This document shows, one piece after another, positions 1-11,512 of a DNA stretch of 64,000 bases (position 1 is the stretch's first letter; each line of letters starts with the position of its first letter). The translations under genes were made by a program, and so were the position numbers. This DNA comes from Spizellomyces punctatus DAOM BR117 (lineage: Eukaryota; Chytridiomycota; Chytridiomycetes; Spizellomycetales; Spizellomycetaceae). The DNA lies in the NCBI RefSeq assembly GCF_000182565.1, contig NW_015971543.1, forward strand, positions 779,397 to 843,396. Reading direction: 5' to 3'. Under the pieces are notes generated by a model. That model saw only the letters and a list, made by a program, of their open reading frames with translations. It made no database searches and was not told the DNA's origin.

Positions 1-1343
1 TTGGTGCAAGGTTAACCTCCGTGAGTAGTCCATTACACCTTGGCCGATATGCATAAAGACCGCTTCCGCTGATTCATCCTCGCCTTATACGATAGCAGCA
101 AGCGCCAGTTGCACTACTGTGACGCCCTCAAAGCGGCTGCGAAACCTAACGTGACGCCTACCAAAGTTATGTAATTCCCGTTGCTCCCAGGCTTCCCCTT
201 ATTGCGGGTATCAAGGGAATGGGGTAGTGGAGTGTAGAGCTTTATCCAGCATGATAGCCCTAGGGAGTTAGACTTTGCGACTTTCCTGAGCATTGGCAGG
301 TAAGTAAGTCTATGTAAAATCTCTTGCCCCAAATCAGCTCCGACGAGATCCATATGAATCCCGGACCCAGGTCTGCGGACCTGATTGCAAATATTGACTA
401 ACACTCCCAAAAATACCTGCGCTTATTTACAATCAGGTCCACCCTTCACAATTGGTACCCCTAGTAGCCACTGCGAGAATATATGTTTCCGATCTAGTAA
501 GTTCATTGGAGCCAATATACATCAAACCAAAGAACACTGATAATATTCTGGATCAGCCGACTCCGATTGACAGGTTCCCAAGTGCTGACATACCCCAAAA
601 AAATAGCCAGTATAACTCCTACATGTCCGATAGCAGGGTGTATCGTAATTCCAACAGAATAACTTGGGGTGGCCTGAAATGCATGTGTTACTCACACATG
701 ACTGAATGAACGACTACATGACCTTCGTTGTGCTGATGCCATACAGGATGCCATACACACATCTCAAAAGCCCTGCCCGGCTGCCTTTGTCTTACACATG
801 GGCAATTATATATGGCAGTGTTCCATGTTAGATCTCATGGTGGTTTACAAATACTTGCCTGTAATCAGAATAAAGGACTTTTTACCGGGATATACACATA
901 CTATAGTAAATGGAGAAGTATTTTCATAGGATATAAATAACAATAAACTGGATCATCTGTATTTGCCTTGTGTCTGATTCATTTTCAGGTCTTTTGTCAA
1001 GTGCGTTGCATGCACGGAGGGCTCAACCTGGCATTCGCTGTAAACAAAACAGCTTTTGTAGTGATCGTCAGCACATACCTGGTTCGATCACATATGCATT
1101 CGAATGCAGCTTACGCTATCCGAACTGTCAACTGTCGCCTGCGCGTTCCCACGTCGCCCCCAGCAGGAAGCTTTTCTGCCCATCAATTGGCGCTGTCCAA
1201 AACTCATTGCCTTTTACGTTTTGTTTGAAGTGTGGCAAGGCGTATAGTGCTGCTTGAGCCTTTATTTTGATCATCACCAGCTGACAAGAGGCCCTATTAT
1301 CTCACCTTCGATTTTACGCTTAACTTCTTCCCGTAGTGCGACC
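1..1343. other. No confident gene
   Basis: Short open frames occur on both strands (for example 452-709 and 970-1257 on the plus strand), but none joins to a neighbour through plausible splice sites or shows a family I recognise. The frame at 970-1257 is fairly rich in cysteine and ends with CLKCGKAY, so it could be an exon remnant of a cysteine-rich protein. The rest is AT-rich sequence upstream of the gene that starts at 1344. Confidence 0.4.
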
Positions 1344-3167
1344 ATGGCCATTGAGAATGGAAGGAAGAAGCGCATGCCCTGGGATACGCTGCTTTCTGAT
1401 AGTGAAGAAGATCACGCAGGCCTTATGCCAACCCCGCTCGGCGAGGCACGCTCAAGCGACAGAGAAGTAGCATCCGATCATTCGCAACGTGCCGAAAACA
1501 AGATGGAGACAGTTATCAACAAATTCAAAACCTTTGCTGAACAGGTTGCAACCCAGAAAAGCAGTTGGATTGCTGGCTATGCCTAACGTTCCTTTTTCCT
1601 ATAGTCCTCGTACAGTCCACATCCAGCGCTGAAGGATGATTACATTGGGGAGGGCGAATCCTATCGTAGCGGCAGTAACTAGTACGTGTCGTGCAAAGTT
1701 ATAACTCCTGCGGACAATGGCGGAATTCAGCTCACGTTGTTCTCGCCTGTGCTTAGTGTCCCCAAGTCAAGTCAGGGAGGATCGTTTGGTCATAGCAATA
1801 GCACGAATATCAGTGGAAGGGGGAAGACGTCCAATATTCGTCACACGTTTCCAACATTGCGAGGGGGGTTGACCAAACCTGTAACACTAGACCGGACCAA
1901 GTTCAAAAGAACCCTTCAGCAAAGAGCTCGGGATTTCGAGTTTACGGCACCCGGACCTACTACGGTCTGGCAAAATGGGGTGCCTGCACAGGATGTCCCT
2001 CAAGGTACAAAGGGTAAATCACTTGCCTCGGTTCCCAAGGGCTCGTCGAAGGTGCCTCAGACCAAAAAGGAGCTGAAAGCCCGCTTGGATTCTTTTGAGC
2101 TTTCTCTGGTGTGTGGAGTAATTCATCTGTCGTATTGATGTTTGGAATTGAGACACTGCTGATACGTTATCTTCATCGTCCTTTACTACCCGTAGCCCGG
2201 TCCCACGCAAACATGGATTAAAGGCAAGGCAATTCCGCCAAATCCCGCACCCACAAGGTCGGAGCCACCGCATGTGAAGGATGCTGCACCGCAGGCCGCC
2301 AAAAGTATACCGTTTTCAGTACCTCACACGCCACAAGACGTTAGCAATTCGAGTACACGCTCCCTCCAGGCAGCCGCAACTGACCGGCGTACAGACTCAA
2401 GCTTCGAGGTCATCTGTGATGCCCGACCCAGTCGCTTGTCGCGGGTCCAATCGCACGCCGTGCCAGATAAAAAGTTGGCCAATGGACCTACGGCGCAGAA
2501 TATATCATCTGAAGTGAAGCAACTTCAACAAGACAGTAGCGCAAGCAATCTGGCGTACGCTGATAATGAGGGTGTGCCGCCGTTCTCCAATTCAGCTGCA
2601 ACTATGGAGAACCCCGCTGCGTCGTTGACGGATCTGTCTGCCGCGACATCCCGTATGTCATCAACCACCTCGCATCCTATCGTTAAAATCTTGCCTACCG
2701 ACAACGCGGAATGCGCCAACGAGCAGCCAATGACGGGATCACCCGTGATAGGCGGTAAAAAAGGTAATGGGGTGCCAGCACATGCGTCATTGTGGCCGTC
2801 CTGGACCGGGATACAGACAGTGGGAGAACAACCAAACTGGTCGCACCAAGGATTGCGGCCGTATGCTTTTTCGGCAGAATTGCTCCCCGGCAGTTGGGGC
2901 TACCCTACTCCCTATCCATCAGCATTTCAATTCGTTGGGACATCGCAGGGCCCTCGTCCTGGCAACAATAAAACTCAAGACAATGGAGAGGTTCAGATTA
3001 GGGTGAAGGACAGAGATGGAAAAATGTTAACCCTCTCTCTTGCTGTGGACGACACTGACCCGTCTGCTACCATTTCGCAATTTTGCAATGATCACAATAT
3101 TGGTGGCTATGTGGACTTAGTGAAGAGGATTGCAGAACAGAAGCTGGCGGAGCGCAAGGGACAGTAG
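1344..3167 (+). CDS. Unknown protein, four exons
   Basis: I do not recognise this gene. Exons are 1344-1544, 1605-1681, 1757-2108 and 2196-3167. All junctions keep frame and give about 533 aa. The ATG at 1344 (ACCATGG context) precedes an acidic segment PWDTLLSDSEED. The middle is low-complexity, rich in Ser, Pro and Lys, with two similar patches (PGPTTVWQNG before, and PGPTQTWIKG after, the third intron). The last 60 residues look folded: two beta strands, then a conserved-looking FCNDHNIGGYVDLVKR helix. A similar ending occurs in the gene at 7646-8515. The first intron has a weak donor (GTTGCA), so the 1544/1605 junction is the least certain. No membrane segment or signal peptide is seen. 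Confidence 0.6.
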
Positions 3168-3319
3168 ACGTTAGCGGTGATTCCAAAGAGGTTTCCTTCC
3201 GTCATGTTAAATTGTAACGTCCGATTGATTGTGCAAGGTTGTAGTTTATTGGCCAATTTAACTGAAGAAGCCTCATACTAGCAACAAAAGCAACATGGTA
3301 GATAATCCGTAACCCTTGA

Positions 3320-4052
3320 TCATTTGCTGCCAAGTGCTTTCGCAAGATCCTATAGTATTTGAGCACAAAGATTGCAAAGTGTAAATGCATGCATGACGGC
3401 AGACGCCTGGCACAACCGATGTCTGACCTGAAGGGCTTCCTTCTTCTTGAGGCGCGAATCTTCAACAACGCTGGCAGTCTCGTTGCCGCTACTGGAATAG
3501 TCTGACTCCCATTCCACAAGTGTACTATTATCCTGTGAAAGAAGAATCAGACAAAGACTGTGGAATTGCGCATAGCTGCCCTTTTAGAGTAACGTACATG
3601 GGTGATCTTTCTCAATTTGATCGTGTGAAGAGCAGCCGACGATTTAATGGGAGGGTTGCTTTCAATCATTTCATATGTTATAAAGTACGCCAGGTCTTGG
3701 ATCAATGTGAAAATGAGTTTCGAACCCCACGCACAAACACTTCTTGGGTGGCATCCCATCCAAACACTTCAAGTACCTGACAACTCAACAATCTGGTAAC
3801 GCTGAACAGTTCCATCTTTGAAGGTAACCTTGCGCTGAGAGCCAACTGTAGAAACAGATTTCAGCGTCATTTGCCATCCGTTACCCGACTTGTAAAAGTG
3901 AGCTGACCTTCACCGGGTAGGCCACCTTCGACTTGCGTCTCCTTGACTGCACTTGTCCAGAACTTGAAGTCGGCGGGACGTACATGGTTCCACACAACAT
4001 TGATGGGGTGGGGAAAAACCCGGGATTCTTGAACACGAGTAGCAGAGTCCAT
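3320..4052 (-). CDS. SRPBCC / Bet v 1-like ligand-binding protein
   Basis: Five exons (4052-3914, 3845-3777, 3695-3598, 3532-3428, 3349-3320) join in frame to a 146-aa protein. The order of motifs is that of the polyketide cyclase/START-like SRPBCC family: an N-terminal strand with P-x-x-VW, then VEGG, the hallmark KVTFKDGTVQRY, ITYEMIESNPP, LHTIKLRKIT, then VEWESDYSS and a long C-terminal helix. Such proteins bind hydrophobic small molecules in a cavity; plant relatives include pathogenesis-related and hormone-receptor proteins, but the ligand here cannot be read from sequence. Start chosen at ATG 4052 (MDSATRVQ); an upstream in-frame ATG at 4160 would add 36 residues with no family counterpart. 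A CACGTG site lies about 110 bases upstream. Confidence 0.85.
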
Positions 4053-4162
4053 ATCGAGTGATGTTGAGTTGGTGAGCCGATGAACAAAGAGTGCCTTGGG
4101 GTGGGCGAGGGAGGGGTTGATGCGACTGACGCTGATGACACAACTGAACGAACGCGTCAAGG

Positions 4163-4168
4163 CACGTG
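4163..4168. promoter_or_regulatory. CACGTG palindrome
   Basis: G-box/E-box type bHLH core, about 110 bases upstream of the SRPBCC start at 4052. It is one of eight such sites near gene starts in this window. Confidence 0.4.
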
Positions 4169-4998
4169 ATGCGCAAGACCCCTAACCATCACGGCAGGAG
4201 CGCCTAGACTAGCTCTTTCAGCAGAACAGTTCGTGATCACATTCCTTTTCGGTACTTTGACTCGACGTTCGGCCTCTTGCACCGAGTCTACTCTTTTGAA
4301 ATGCCAAAGAATCTTGTCAACTGCCAAGACAGTGAATGCAATCAATTGTTCATATAGTCTGAATAGTCAAAGGGACTCGTGAAAAACGAAGGATAAACGT
4401 TTGGAGGTTGTCGGAGGGTGGAAATTGGAAATTATGACATGTCTTATCAGGAATAGTGGGCTCCCGCTCCAAGCTCCTGACAGTCAAAGAACGACATGGC
4501 CTATAAGCATTCGCTGCACAGCCTCGTTAGGAGCCAGCGTTTCCGTTGATTGCTTTAGCCGCACTTCTTGCATTTGGAACAGGTTTGGACGGGAACGGCA
4601 GAGGGATGCTAAATGAAGGTGGTTTTTCTTGATTTCACTGTGATGGGATGGATGGTGGTTGCCTGTCGGGAGTTCACACTGTCGCAGCTCGTCGCCGTGT
4701 TTCCATTAGAACATACATGCATGCATCTAGTATTATTTTGTATCTATTAAAACATGCAAGGTTTCTGATATTCTTGTTTTGTGGTGAGCACAATGTCGTC
4801 AAACTTTTCCAACGTAACTGAACCCGCTCATGGCGACAAACAAAGCCAATGTGCCCCTTTTCCCGAACTCATTCGACCTGGACAGTGGCTTGTCTCCATC
4901 GTGAAGAGCATATCATTTGGCGAGAAACCTGCGAAAAACGAATGTCATTTCCTGCGTGGACGCTGCTGGGGTTGGAAGTGCAACGCTCCAGCTGGGGC

Positions 4999-5004
4999 CA
5001 CGTG
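4999..5004. promoter_or_regulatory. CACGTG palindrome
   Basis: CACGTGAT, about 60 bases upstream of the start of the zinc-finger gene at 5066. Confidence 0.4.
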
Positions 5005-5065
5005 ATCAAGCGATCGTCCTCCAGCCTTTGTTTTCACACTCAAGTGGGAGCGACAACACCCCACA

Positions 5066-6986
5066 ATGGTAGACGCCGTTCACGGTGATGTCAATATCCG
5101 AAAGGATGTTCCCACAGCTGCAGAACCTGTCATCAAGCAGGAACCCCAGGAGGACGCGCTATGGCCTGCCGACGAGACAAGACGAATACGCACACCCAAT
5201 GGTCCTCCCCCACATCTCTCCAAAGGCACCTCCAGACCAATCCCCCAGCCAGAAGGGTTCAAACTCTTCCAAGGCATGGCTGCTCCCTTAAATTCCAACG
5301 CCAGTGGAACCCTACCTACCACAAGAGCTCGACCGCCACCAGGCCGAGAAGAACGACCATCCCCACCACCATCAGAATGTAAGCTGTCGATCCAGACTTT
5401 GTTCGCGTGCCGAGATAACATACTTTAATATATATGCAGTGAATGGTGCGAAATATGACCTCAGTTTGCCGACCGACTCGGAAGTGAGAATAAAATCGGA
5501 ATTTGGCTTAGTTAATGAAATGGGTACGCCAACTCAGATAGCCAGCACAGCTTTACCAGGCACTATTCAAAGCTCCAGAGAGCGCACCACCAGCCCCTCT
5601 CCGGCTCACCTTTTTCCTGCTGTCGGGGTGAATAGTAACAGGCTGGACAATGCAGAAGCATTCGTAGCGGAACGTGTACTCCGGAGAGCAGCTTCCCATG
5701 AATGGCAGCGCAGAAGCCCACCACCTAGACGAGCAGGATCTCCGGTGCGGTCAAATTGCGAGAGCCTGAGTTTTGGTGGTCCTTTGCCCCCGCCCCCGCT
5801 ACCCGTAGTCGATGTTGCATATGAGGTCCATTCAGCAGTGTTAAAGCAGTTACAGATGGAGTATGCCGAAGGTCAGACGGAGCTTTATAAGCTTGAAGCT
5901 CAATATGCGGAAGTCGCAGAGATTTCAGATCGCTTGGCTAGGGATGTGGATGAGCTCTCCCAGATACTTGCGAGTAAAAAAGCGTCGTTAGAACGGACTT
6001 TGAAGGATAGACATGGATTAGAGGGCCTCCTTATATTTATGAGAAGGAAACAGATGCAGAAAAAGGAAGAATGGAGCATTGGACTGAGAAAGGCCGAAGA
6101 GATGCGGAAAAGGTATCCAGCAGAGTTCTTGACAACCGGTCCTTCACGATCTAGAGCGGTCACTGTTCCACCGGCGACACTGCCACGCACGATGAGCGGG
6201 CCGTTGGAGCCAGTACATGATAGTGCAGAAACCGTATTTGCATCAAGTGTGCGCGGTGATTCCAATAGTCGTCCATGCGCCGGCAGCTCGAAACCTGATG
6301 ATAGACAGGAAGAGCCGTTTACAATGCGTCAGCACCATGCAGCGGGCACCGTTTCCGTTGGCACGTTCAAGCGGTCACGGTCAACCGATGGCGAAGGTGG
6401 TGGCGTTCCTTTGGGAGGCAGACCTGATTCTATCGAATCTATTGGTGGTGATCCCCCTGCTGGAGCCATTTTGCATTTTAGACAGGTGTCCGGAAACGGG
6501 GAGATATGCTTCAAATACAATCAAGCAGAGTGTCCCGAAGGTCAAAATTGTTCACGACGACATGTTTGTGTGGCTTGCATGGGCTCTCATCCATTTTATG
6601 TCTGTGCTGCAAAGCGTACGAGTTGCTTTAGGTTTAACAATGAGGAGTGCGGGCCTCATTGTCATCGCGAGCACCGTTGCCTCCGATGTGCGTCCGGTCA
6701 GCATAGACTACCAGAATGTCATATACCCCCCGCCCCAGAGAATGGAATCGAGTATTGCCTCACATGGAATTCATCGCAGAACTGCCATAGCGGACCGAAT
6801 TGCGAGCGACGGCATCAGTGCCTGCGATGCCGAGGAAGTCACGCTGTCATCATCTGCCCGGAGAATGTGTTGAACTATTTTCAGACTGTTGACGGTAGAG
6901 TTACTACTACCCTACCAGTCGCGCGCCAAATGATGCCTTGTCTTGGAAGAGAGGAGCATGGATCCAAGCGTTCCCGTTTGGAGTAG
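5066..6986 (+). CDS. Coiled-coil protein with three CCCH/zinc-knuckle units
   Basis: Exons 5066-5378 and 5440-6986 give 619 aa. The first 230 residues are proline- and serine-rich (probably disordered). A coiled coil follows at about 231-331. From about residue 460 to 590 there are three consecutive cysteine/histidine units. Each reads roughly C-x7/8-C-x4/5-C-x3-H (CFKYNQAECPEGQNCSRRH and its two relatives), immediately followed by a C-x2-C-x4-H-x4-C knuckle. The first part resembles CCCH RNA-binding fingers and the second a retroviral-type zinc knuckle, so nucleic-acid (probably RNA) binding is the likely role. That is inference from motif type. The C terminus ends in a basic KRSRLE. No transposase or integrase domain is present, so I treat it as a host gene. 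Confidence 0.7.
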
Positions 6987-7645
6987 TTTAAGTGCGGAAA
7001 ACTATTTTTACCATGAGCAGATATTGGCTAACGCGTGAATTTACAATAAGTATTTAAAAGCCTTGAACTATTATGTATGACAGAAGGCATCCATTGCCAA
7101 AGACTCGTTCGTATATCTTAATGAAGATTTTTGACAAGGAACACGGCCTGAACCTGTTGTAATGATTTTTCCAGGCTAATGTTTGGATAGCACTCTTGTG
7201 AGAAATTTCAGAAAGACCTTGTTATTGACTCTCGGAAGGGAAGCAGGAAGGCACTCGAAAAGAAAGAGCATTGGGTAGGCCTCTCCGGATGGAATTCTTA
7301 CTACCAATCAACCCATCAGACCTGCTGGCTGAGCCCCCACTGTACTGCATGATGATAACCTACAGTAGTATCAGATACTACACCATGTGAATCTGCATTT
7401 CGGATTACATGAAGTCAATTATATGAAGTCAGCCCTTCGAGGCTTGTAAATGATCCACCAGCTGATAGGTTACTGGAAGCTTGGAAGCTACTTCTTCCAT
7501 TCTTCAAAGCTTATCACCTACCTGCATCATCACCTCCCACGTTACTTATGCGCCCTCATCGGCCACAACAGAGTGATCCACATTTTTTGTTAACATAGCA
7601 TAGCTGACCATATAGGTTATTGCTTCCAACACCTTTTTGCCGAGC
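6987..7645. other. Intergenic region
   Basis: About 660 bases between two plus-strand genes. No open frame with splice support is visible. It contains a short direct repeat (ATGAAGTCA twice near 7410-7430) and an AT-rich stretch just before the next start. It probably holds the 3' end of the upstream transcript and the promoter of the next gene. Confidence 0.4.
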
Positions 7646-8515
7646 ATGCCAGATCTCACCGGCCATAAACACAGCATCAATGGAGCAGCTGCTGCCCGTC
7701 AACCTACCAATTTATGGGGGACGCCCATCACCGATCAGCCGAACCTAAAACTCAAAGACATTGACCGAGAAATTGAAACCTTGCAGTACATGAAGCAGAC
7801 CGAGATGAAAGAGAAGCACGGTCAAGAGTATAGATATATGAAACCTATATTACATCGGCCACCAAAGGTTCACCATACTGCACCCCGTCGAACATCAATT
7901 CAGCCTGCTCGAACGACTTCGGTGAAGCCACATACAGGGTTAAAATCAACCAACGCTTGCCCTGCCCAGCAGCTCCACGAAACTGTGCGGGACAGGTTTG
8001 GTTGGGGGGCACATATATATGATTACCCTGTCATCATCTCGCAACCGCCTTTGCCCCCCAATTATGTCATTCCGGATTCCAAAACCACAAAATTGGAGGC
8101 CGAAGCTGAAACAAATCTGACAGATGGATGGACGTCTCCACCACCGGCAGGAAATAGGGAATCGCTCGAAACGAAACGGGCCCGCGACAGTTCAGGTGTC
8201 ATCATAGGGCGTGAACGTGCTTCTGTTGCCAATGAGCATTCTAGCTCACCTGCCGAACCAAAGTCCCAAATCAACAACATCCCAGGATCGGCACCCTTAG
8301 TCCGCGCTAACATCACAACTGCCTGCGGCGAGCAGCAAACGCTTGAGATATGGCCCGGAGAGGTTCCCCTACTCACGGTGGAAAAGTTCTGCGAGGTGGC
8401 TGGCATTAGGGAACACGCTAAATATGTGTGGGAAGCTTTGAAGCCCGTCGTTGACGTAGAACTAAAGCGGCAATGTTGGCCTGATGGACTTGATGAAAAG
8501 GACTACAATGCTTGA
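7646..8515 (+). CDS. Unknown protein, single exon
   Basis: An uninterrupted 289-aa frame from ATG 7646 (MPDLTGHKHS). No family is recognised. An early helix (LKDIDREIETLQYMKQTEMK) is followed by a low-complexity Pro/Ser/Thr middle and a patch RFGWGAHIYDYPVI. The last 75 residues appear folded: strands ANITTACGEQQTLEI, then KFCEVAGIREHAKYVWEAL and a helix. That ending parallels the last 60 residues of the gene at 1344-3167, including the FC pair and spacing, so the two nearby genes may share a small C-terminal domain. It is unusual here in lacking introns. An alternative is that the first exon lies upstream and 7646 is an internal Met. Confidence 0.65.
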   Translation: MPDLTGHKHSINGAAAARQPTNLWGTPITDQPNLKLKDIDREIETLQYMKQTEMKEKHGQEYRYMKPILHRPPKVHHTAPRRTSIQPARTTSVKPHTGLKSTNACPAQQLHETVRDRFGWGAHIYDYPVIISQPPLPPNYVIPDSKTTKLEAEAETNLTDGWTSPPPAGNRESLETKRARDSSGVIIGRERASVANEHSSSPAEPKSQINNIPGSAPLVRANITTACGEQQTLEIWPGEVPLLTVEKFCEVAGIREHAKYVWEALKPVVDVELKRQCWPDGLDEKDYNA

Positions 8516-9145
8516 TCCCTGCAAATCTTGTTGTTTGGAGATGACGAATAACCATTGCAAAGCTGGCTTGACATGGTGGGATATATTATTGCATCTTTTC
8601 TCTTTCTTTTTTTTTTTTTTTTTTTTTGTAAGGGGCAAATCGCGACAGCTGTCACAAAGTCGCTTGAAATGCAAATGCTTAGCGTTATCGATAAATCCTG
8701 TTTGAATTCATAACTTTATTTGTCCATACTTCTGCGCTCAGTATTGGATGCGGTTGCACGAGTAAATAAACAAACATGATCAAAAGACCTACTGACCAGC
8801 TGTATGCGATGACTGACCCAGCCAAAAGCAAATGATGAGGACAATACCAGTGGGGTTTTCTAAGAGTCATTGTCGCTAGTTCTCATCTGATGATGAAAAC
8901 CTGTTGTAAAGCTATGGAAACTACAAGAGGCAATGTGCTACACATTTCGTACTGGGCGTACCAACCCCATATGCCAACCATACTACAATACTCCGTAGTG
9001 GCTTCCGTGTCATAGTCTCTTCTTAGAATAAATCGCATATTGGTGTTCAAATTCAAAGCGGCGGCGGCAATCAAAGCACGCTTCATGTATTAAGTTCGGT
9101 CTACCCGCGATTCGAGTCACATGAAGTGCAACCTGCGTCTGATTC
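8516..9145. other. Convergent intergenic region with T tract
   Basis: About 630 bases between the convergent ends of the unknown gene (plus) and the CCDC6-like gene (minus). It holds an uninterrupted run of about 20 T around 8608-8627, a pyrimidine-rich tract. No gene is seen. Confidence 0.5.
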
Positions 9146-11135
9146 TTAAGTGGTACTCATAATGGATCCACGAGTGGAACTAACAGATCGCGATGACCGC
9201 CGATCTATATAGAATTGCTCAGTAAGCGGTCCCTGTATGATGCAGACCACATTGTCTGACATACCCCATCTCAGCGACGGATCCTGTGGCCCCACTGACG
9301 TCTCTGACGGCGATCGGCGAACTGAGGTCGAACTGGCAGATCGGGAGCGGTCATTGACAGAGAGGCTAGATGAAGATCGGCTGCGTTGTACAAGAGCCGG
9401 AAGCACTTGTGGGAATTGTCGGTCAATGTCGTCAACAGGTAACGACAAGCGACCTCGAAGAGCAATGACCTCTTCCCGCAGCTTGCTGTAGAGTTCACCG
9501 CATGTGTTTGCACCGTCCTCGTATTCTGTTTCCATATCGTGTATTCTGGTTTTTAGGGAGTTCACCTGGGATGGTACTAACGATAAGTCTCCTTCAAGGG
9601 GCGTCAGCGTCACAACCGCTCACCTCAGCTCGAAGCACTTCGGCAACCCCCGGGGACACCGGAAAGTCGACCATAGATGCATTTGGACTGTGCGTTGGAT
9701 GCGACATCTTTCTCCTAAATGCTTCCGTGTCAGTATGGGCTCATCTGCTCGTTAAGCGCAGTCTGATAGTCCATTCTGCTGGGTGCGAAGCCCGCCATCA
9801 GCACTTACGGAGTATTAGCAGATGTTTGCTGAAGGCGTAAACTCTCCAGCTGTTTTTGCAGACGATTTACAATAAATTCTTGCTCCTGCTCTAGAGCAAG
9901 CTCCATATCGATTTTCTCTTTCTGCAACTATTTCACAGATAGTCATGATCGCCATTAGCTTTGGCGGCCGTGGCCAAAATCGTAATGTTCATCCGGTATT
10001 ACCCACCTGGGATAGTTTCTTTTGTAATGTATTTGTGATCATTTCCTCCTCTTGCTCAACCTCCGGAAGACGTAAGTATGCCATATGCTTATCTTATTAA
10101 GCTCATCTAAGATTACCTTCAGCAGAAGCTCTCCCTTTTCTTTTTTGAGGTGGTTAATGCGTTTCATCAATTTATTAGCAATATACTCTTCTTCCTGTTC
10201 AGCAGATGCTTGCTGGGGTAGGTATGAAGTTCAGAGCAGTGCTATCCTCATACTACTCGCACGCAATATTACCAGCTCCACTGTCATTTGCCGCAATTTT
10301 TGGTTTTCCGCCCTGTTGATGGCCCGTTATACACAATCAGATAGCATTGATACAATGAGATAATCCCGTCATTACCGCAGTATGTTTACATGACCGCACT
10401 CCATGTCAAGCTCAAACTTCAGTTTTTTGATCAGAGCGTCTTGTACTGTCACGCGGTCTTTCAGTTGCTTAGCCAAGTCCTTGATGTGCTGTAGATCATC
10501 GGATTCGATGGCTTTGGAAAGTGATACCAAAAGCTCATCCTCATTGGGGCTGCTTCAGGAGATAGCTCAGGCCACAATATCTCCGTGGCCCAAATACGGC
10601 AGCTAGCATCATACCTATCCCCGGGTGTGCGTAAGGTCTCCAGTTGCTTTTGAAACTCTTCAGAGCGAACCTGCTGGTCTTTCTTGAGCGAAGCTAGAGA
10701 TGTTTCCAAACGTGCCTTCTCCAATGTGGCCTGACGGACGGCGGCAAATCAGCGAACGAGTCTGCTTTGGCGAAGATTTTCTATTTGCATTATACTGACA
10801 CTGTCAAGGTGCAGCTGAAGCGCCTCTTTATACGTCTGTTCATTCGCCTCCACCTTGTTTAATAGCGCTTCCTTCTCCTGTACGTGTACGGAGCCCGAAA
10901 GATAAGTCATTGTCAGATGGTCTGCAAGTACTCTTGCGACGCGTGAATTGTCATCGGCACCCTAGTACAACAATTCACACGCCTTTGGGGCGGGAAGCGG
11001 CCAAACAGCGCCTCCACCAGTGACCAGGCGTTACGGACGACTTACAGCAGTGATTTTTCTCAATTCTGCCGCTTGACGGCGCACTACATCTTGGAGTTCA
11101 CTGGGATCCGATGGTATGCTTTCTGTCCCGCTCAT
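9146..11135 (-). CDS. CCDC6: CCDC6-like coiled-coil protein
   Basis: Ten exons join in frame to 425 aa: 11135-11046, 10877-10800, 10730-10615, 10549-10376, 10312-10273, 10212-10117, 10060-10007, 9927-9809, 9714-9624, 9565-9146. The protein is nearly all coiled coil and carries the repeated signature of the CCDC6 (DUF2046) family. This is EQEEEYIANKLMKRI, then EQEEEMITNTLQKKL, then EQEQEFIVNRLQKQL, each followed by a short Leu-rich link. The C-terminal third is Ser/Arg-rich with many SRS/SPS patches, like the phosphorylated tail of animal CCDC6. In animals the protein is a scaffold linked to PP4 and DNA-damage signalling; the role in fungi is not known. Exon density is high even for this window. 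Confidence 0.88.
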
Positions 11136-11512
11136 TATTGTTTTGCGCCGCAGATATAGGCTACTACAAAGAAGCTTGAAGTCACCCTCCGGCCGTAATA
11201 AAGGAGAGCTGTCGGTCGGACAAAGCGGGCTATCTGTACACAAGGGAGGGGGATGGAGGGAGAATGTCGAACGCGAAGCCGTATGCGTCTCGCGGTGTTG
11301 GCGGATTGTCACGCTCGAGCATTTCGAACCGAGTCCATCCGGCGTTGCAACCAACTTTACAGGTGTTTGTTCATGTTACACTGGACGTTCAATAATAAAG
11401 AATAGGCCCGATCATAGAAAATTAGCCAACAATTGGATTGCAATGACGGTCAAATAAAGCGATCGGCATTCTAAGAGCCACTGCAATGTTGGCCTGTAAT
11501 ACCCAGACTAAA
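11136..11512. other. Intergenic region between two minus-strand genes
   Basis: About 380 bases upstream of the CCDC6-like start and downstream of... no other plus-strand gene; the hydrolase stop at 11513 lies on its far side. Open frames here are antisense shadows or unsupported. It is probably the promoter of the CCDC6-like gene plus the hydrolase 3' UTR. Confidence 0.4.

Larger units (their letters stand above)
4053..5065. other. Divergent intergenic region
   Basis: About 1 kb separates the start of the SRPBCC gene (minus) and the zinc-finger gene (plus). Small frames here lack splice continuity and look random. It holds two CACGTG cores (4163 and 4999), one close to each flanking gene, and an alternating purine-pyrimidine ATACATGCATGCAT stretch near 4710. 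It is best read as a divergent promoter region. Confidence 0.55.

Noticed and set aside
114-709. Short frames in the first 0.7 kb
   Set aside because: No splice continuity, no recognised motif, and no codon bias that would separate them from chance.
5066-6986. Retrotransposon gag because of zinc knuckles
   Set aside because: No reverse transcriptase, integrase, long terminal repeats or target duplication is nearby, and the gene has an intron.
8607-8628. T tract as a Pol III terminator or poly(A) relic of a retroposon
   Set aside because: No A or B box, no target duplication and no body of a retroposon beside it; it lies where two genes converge.
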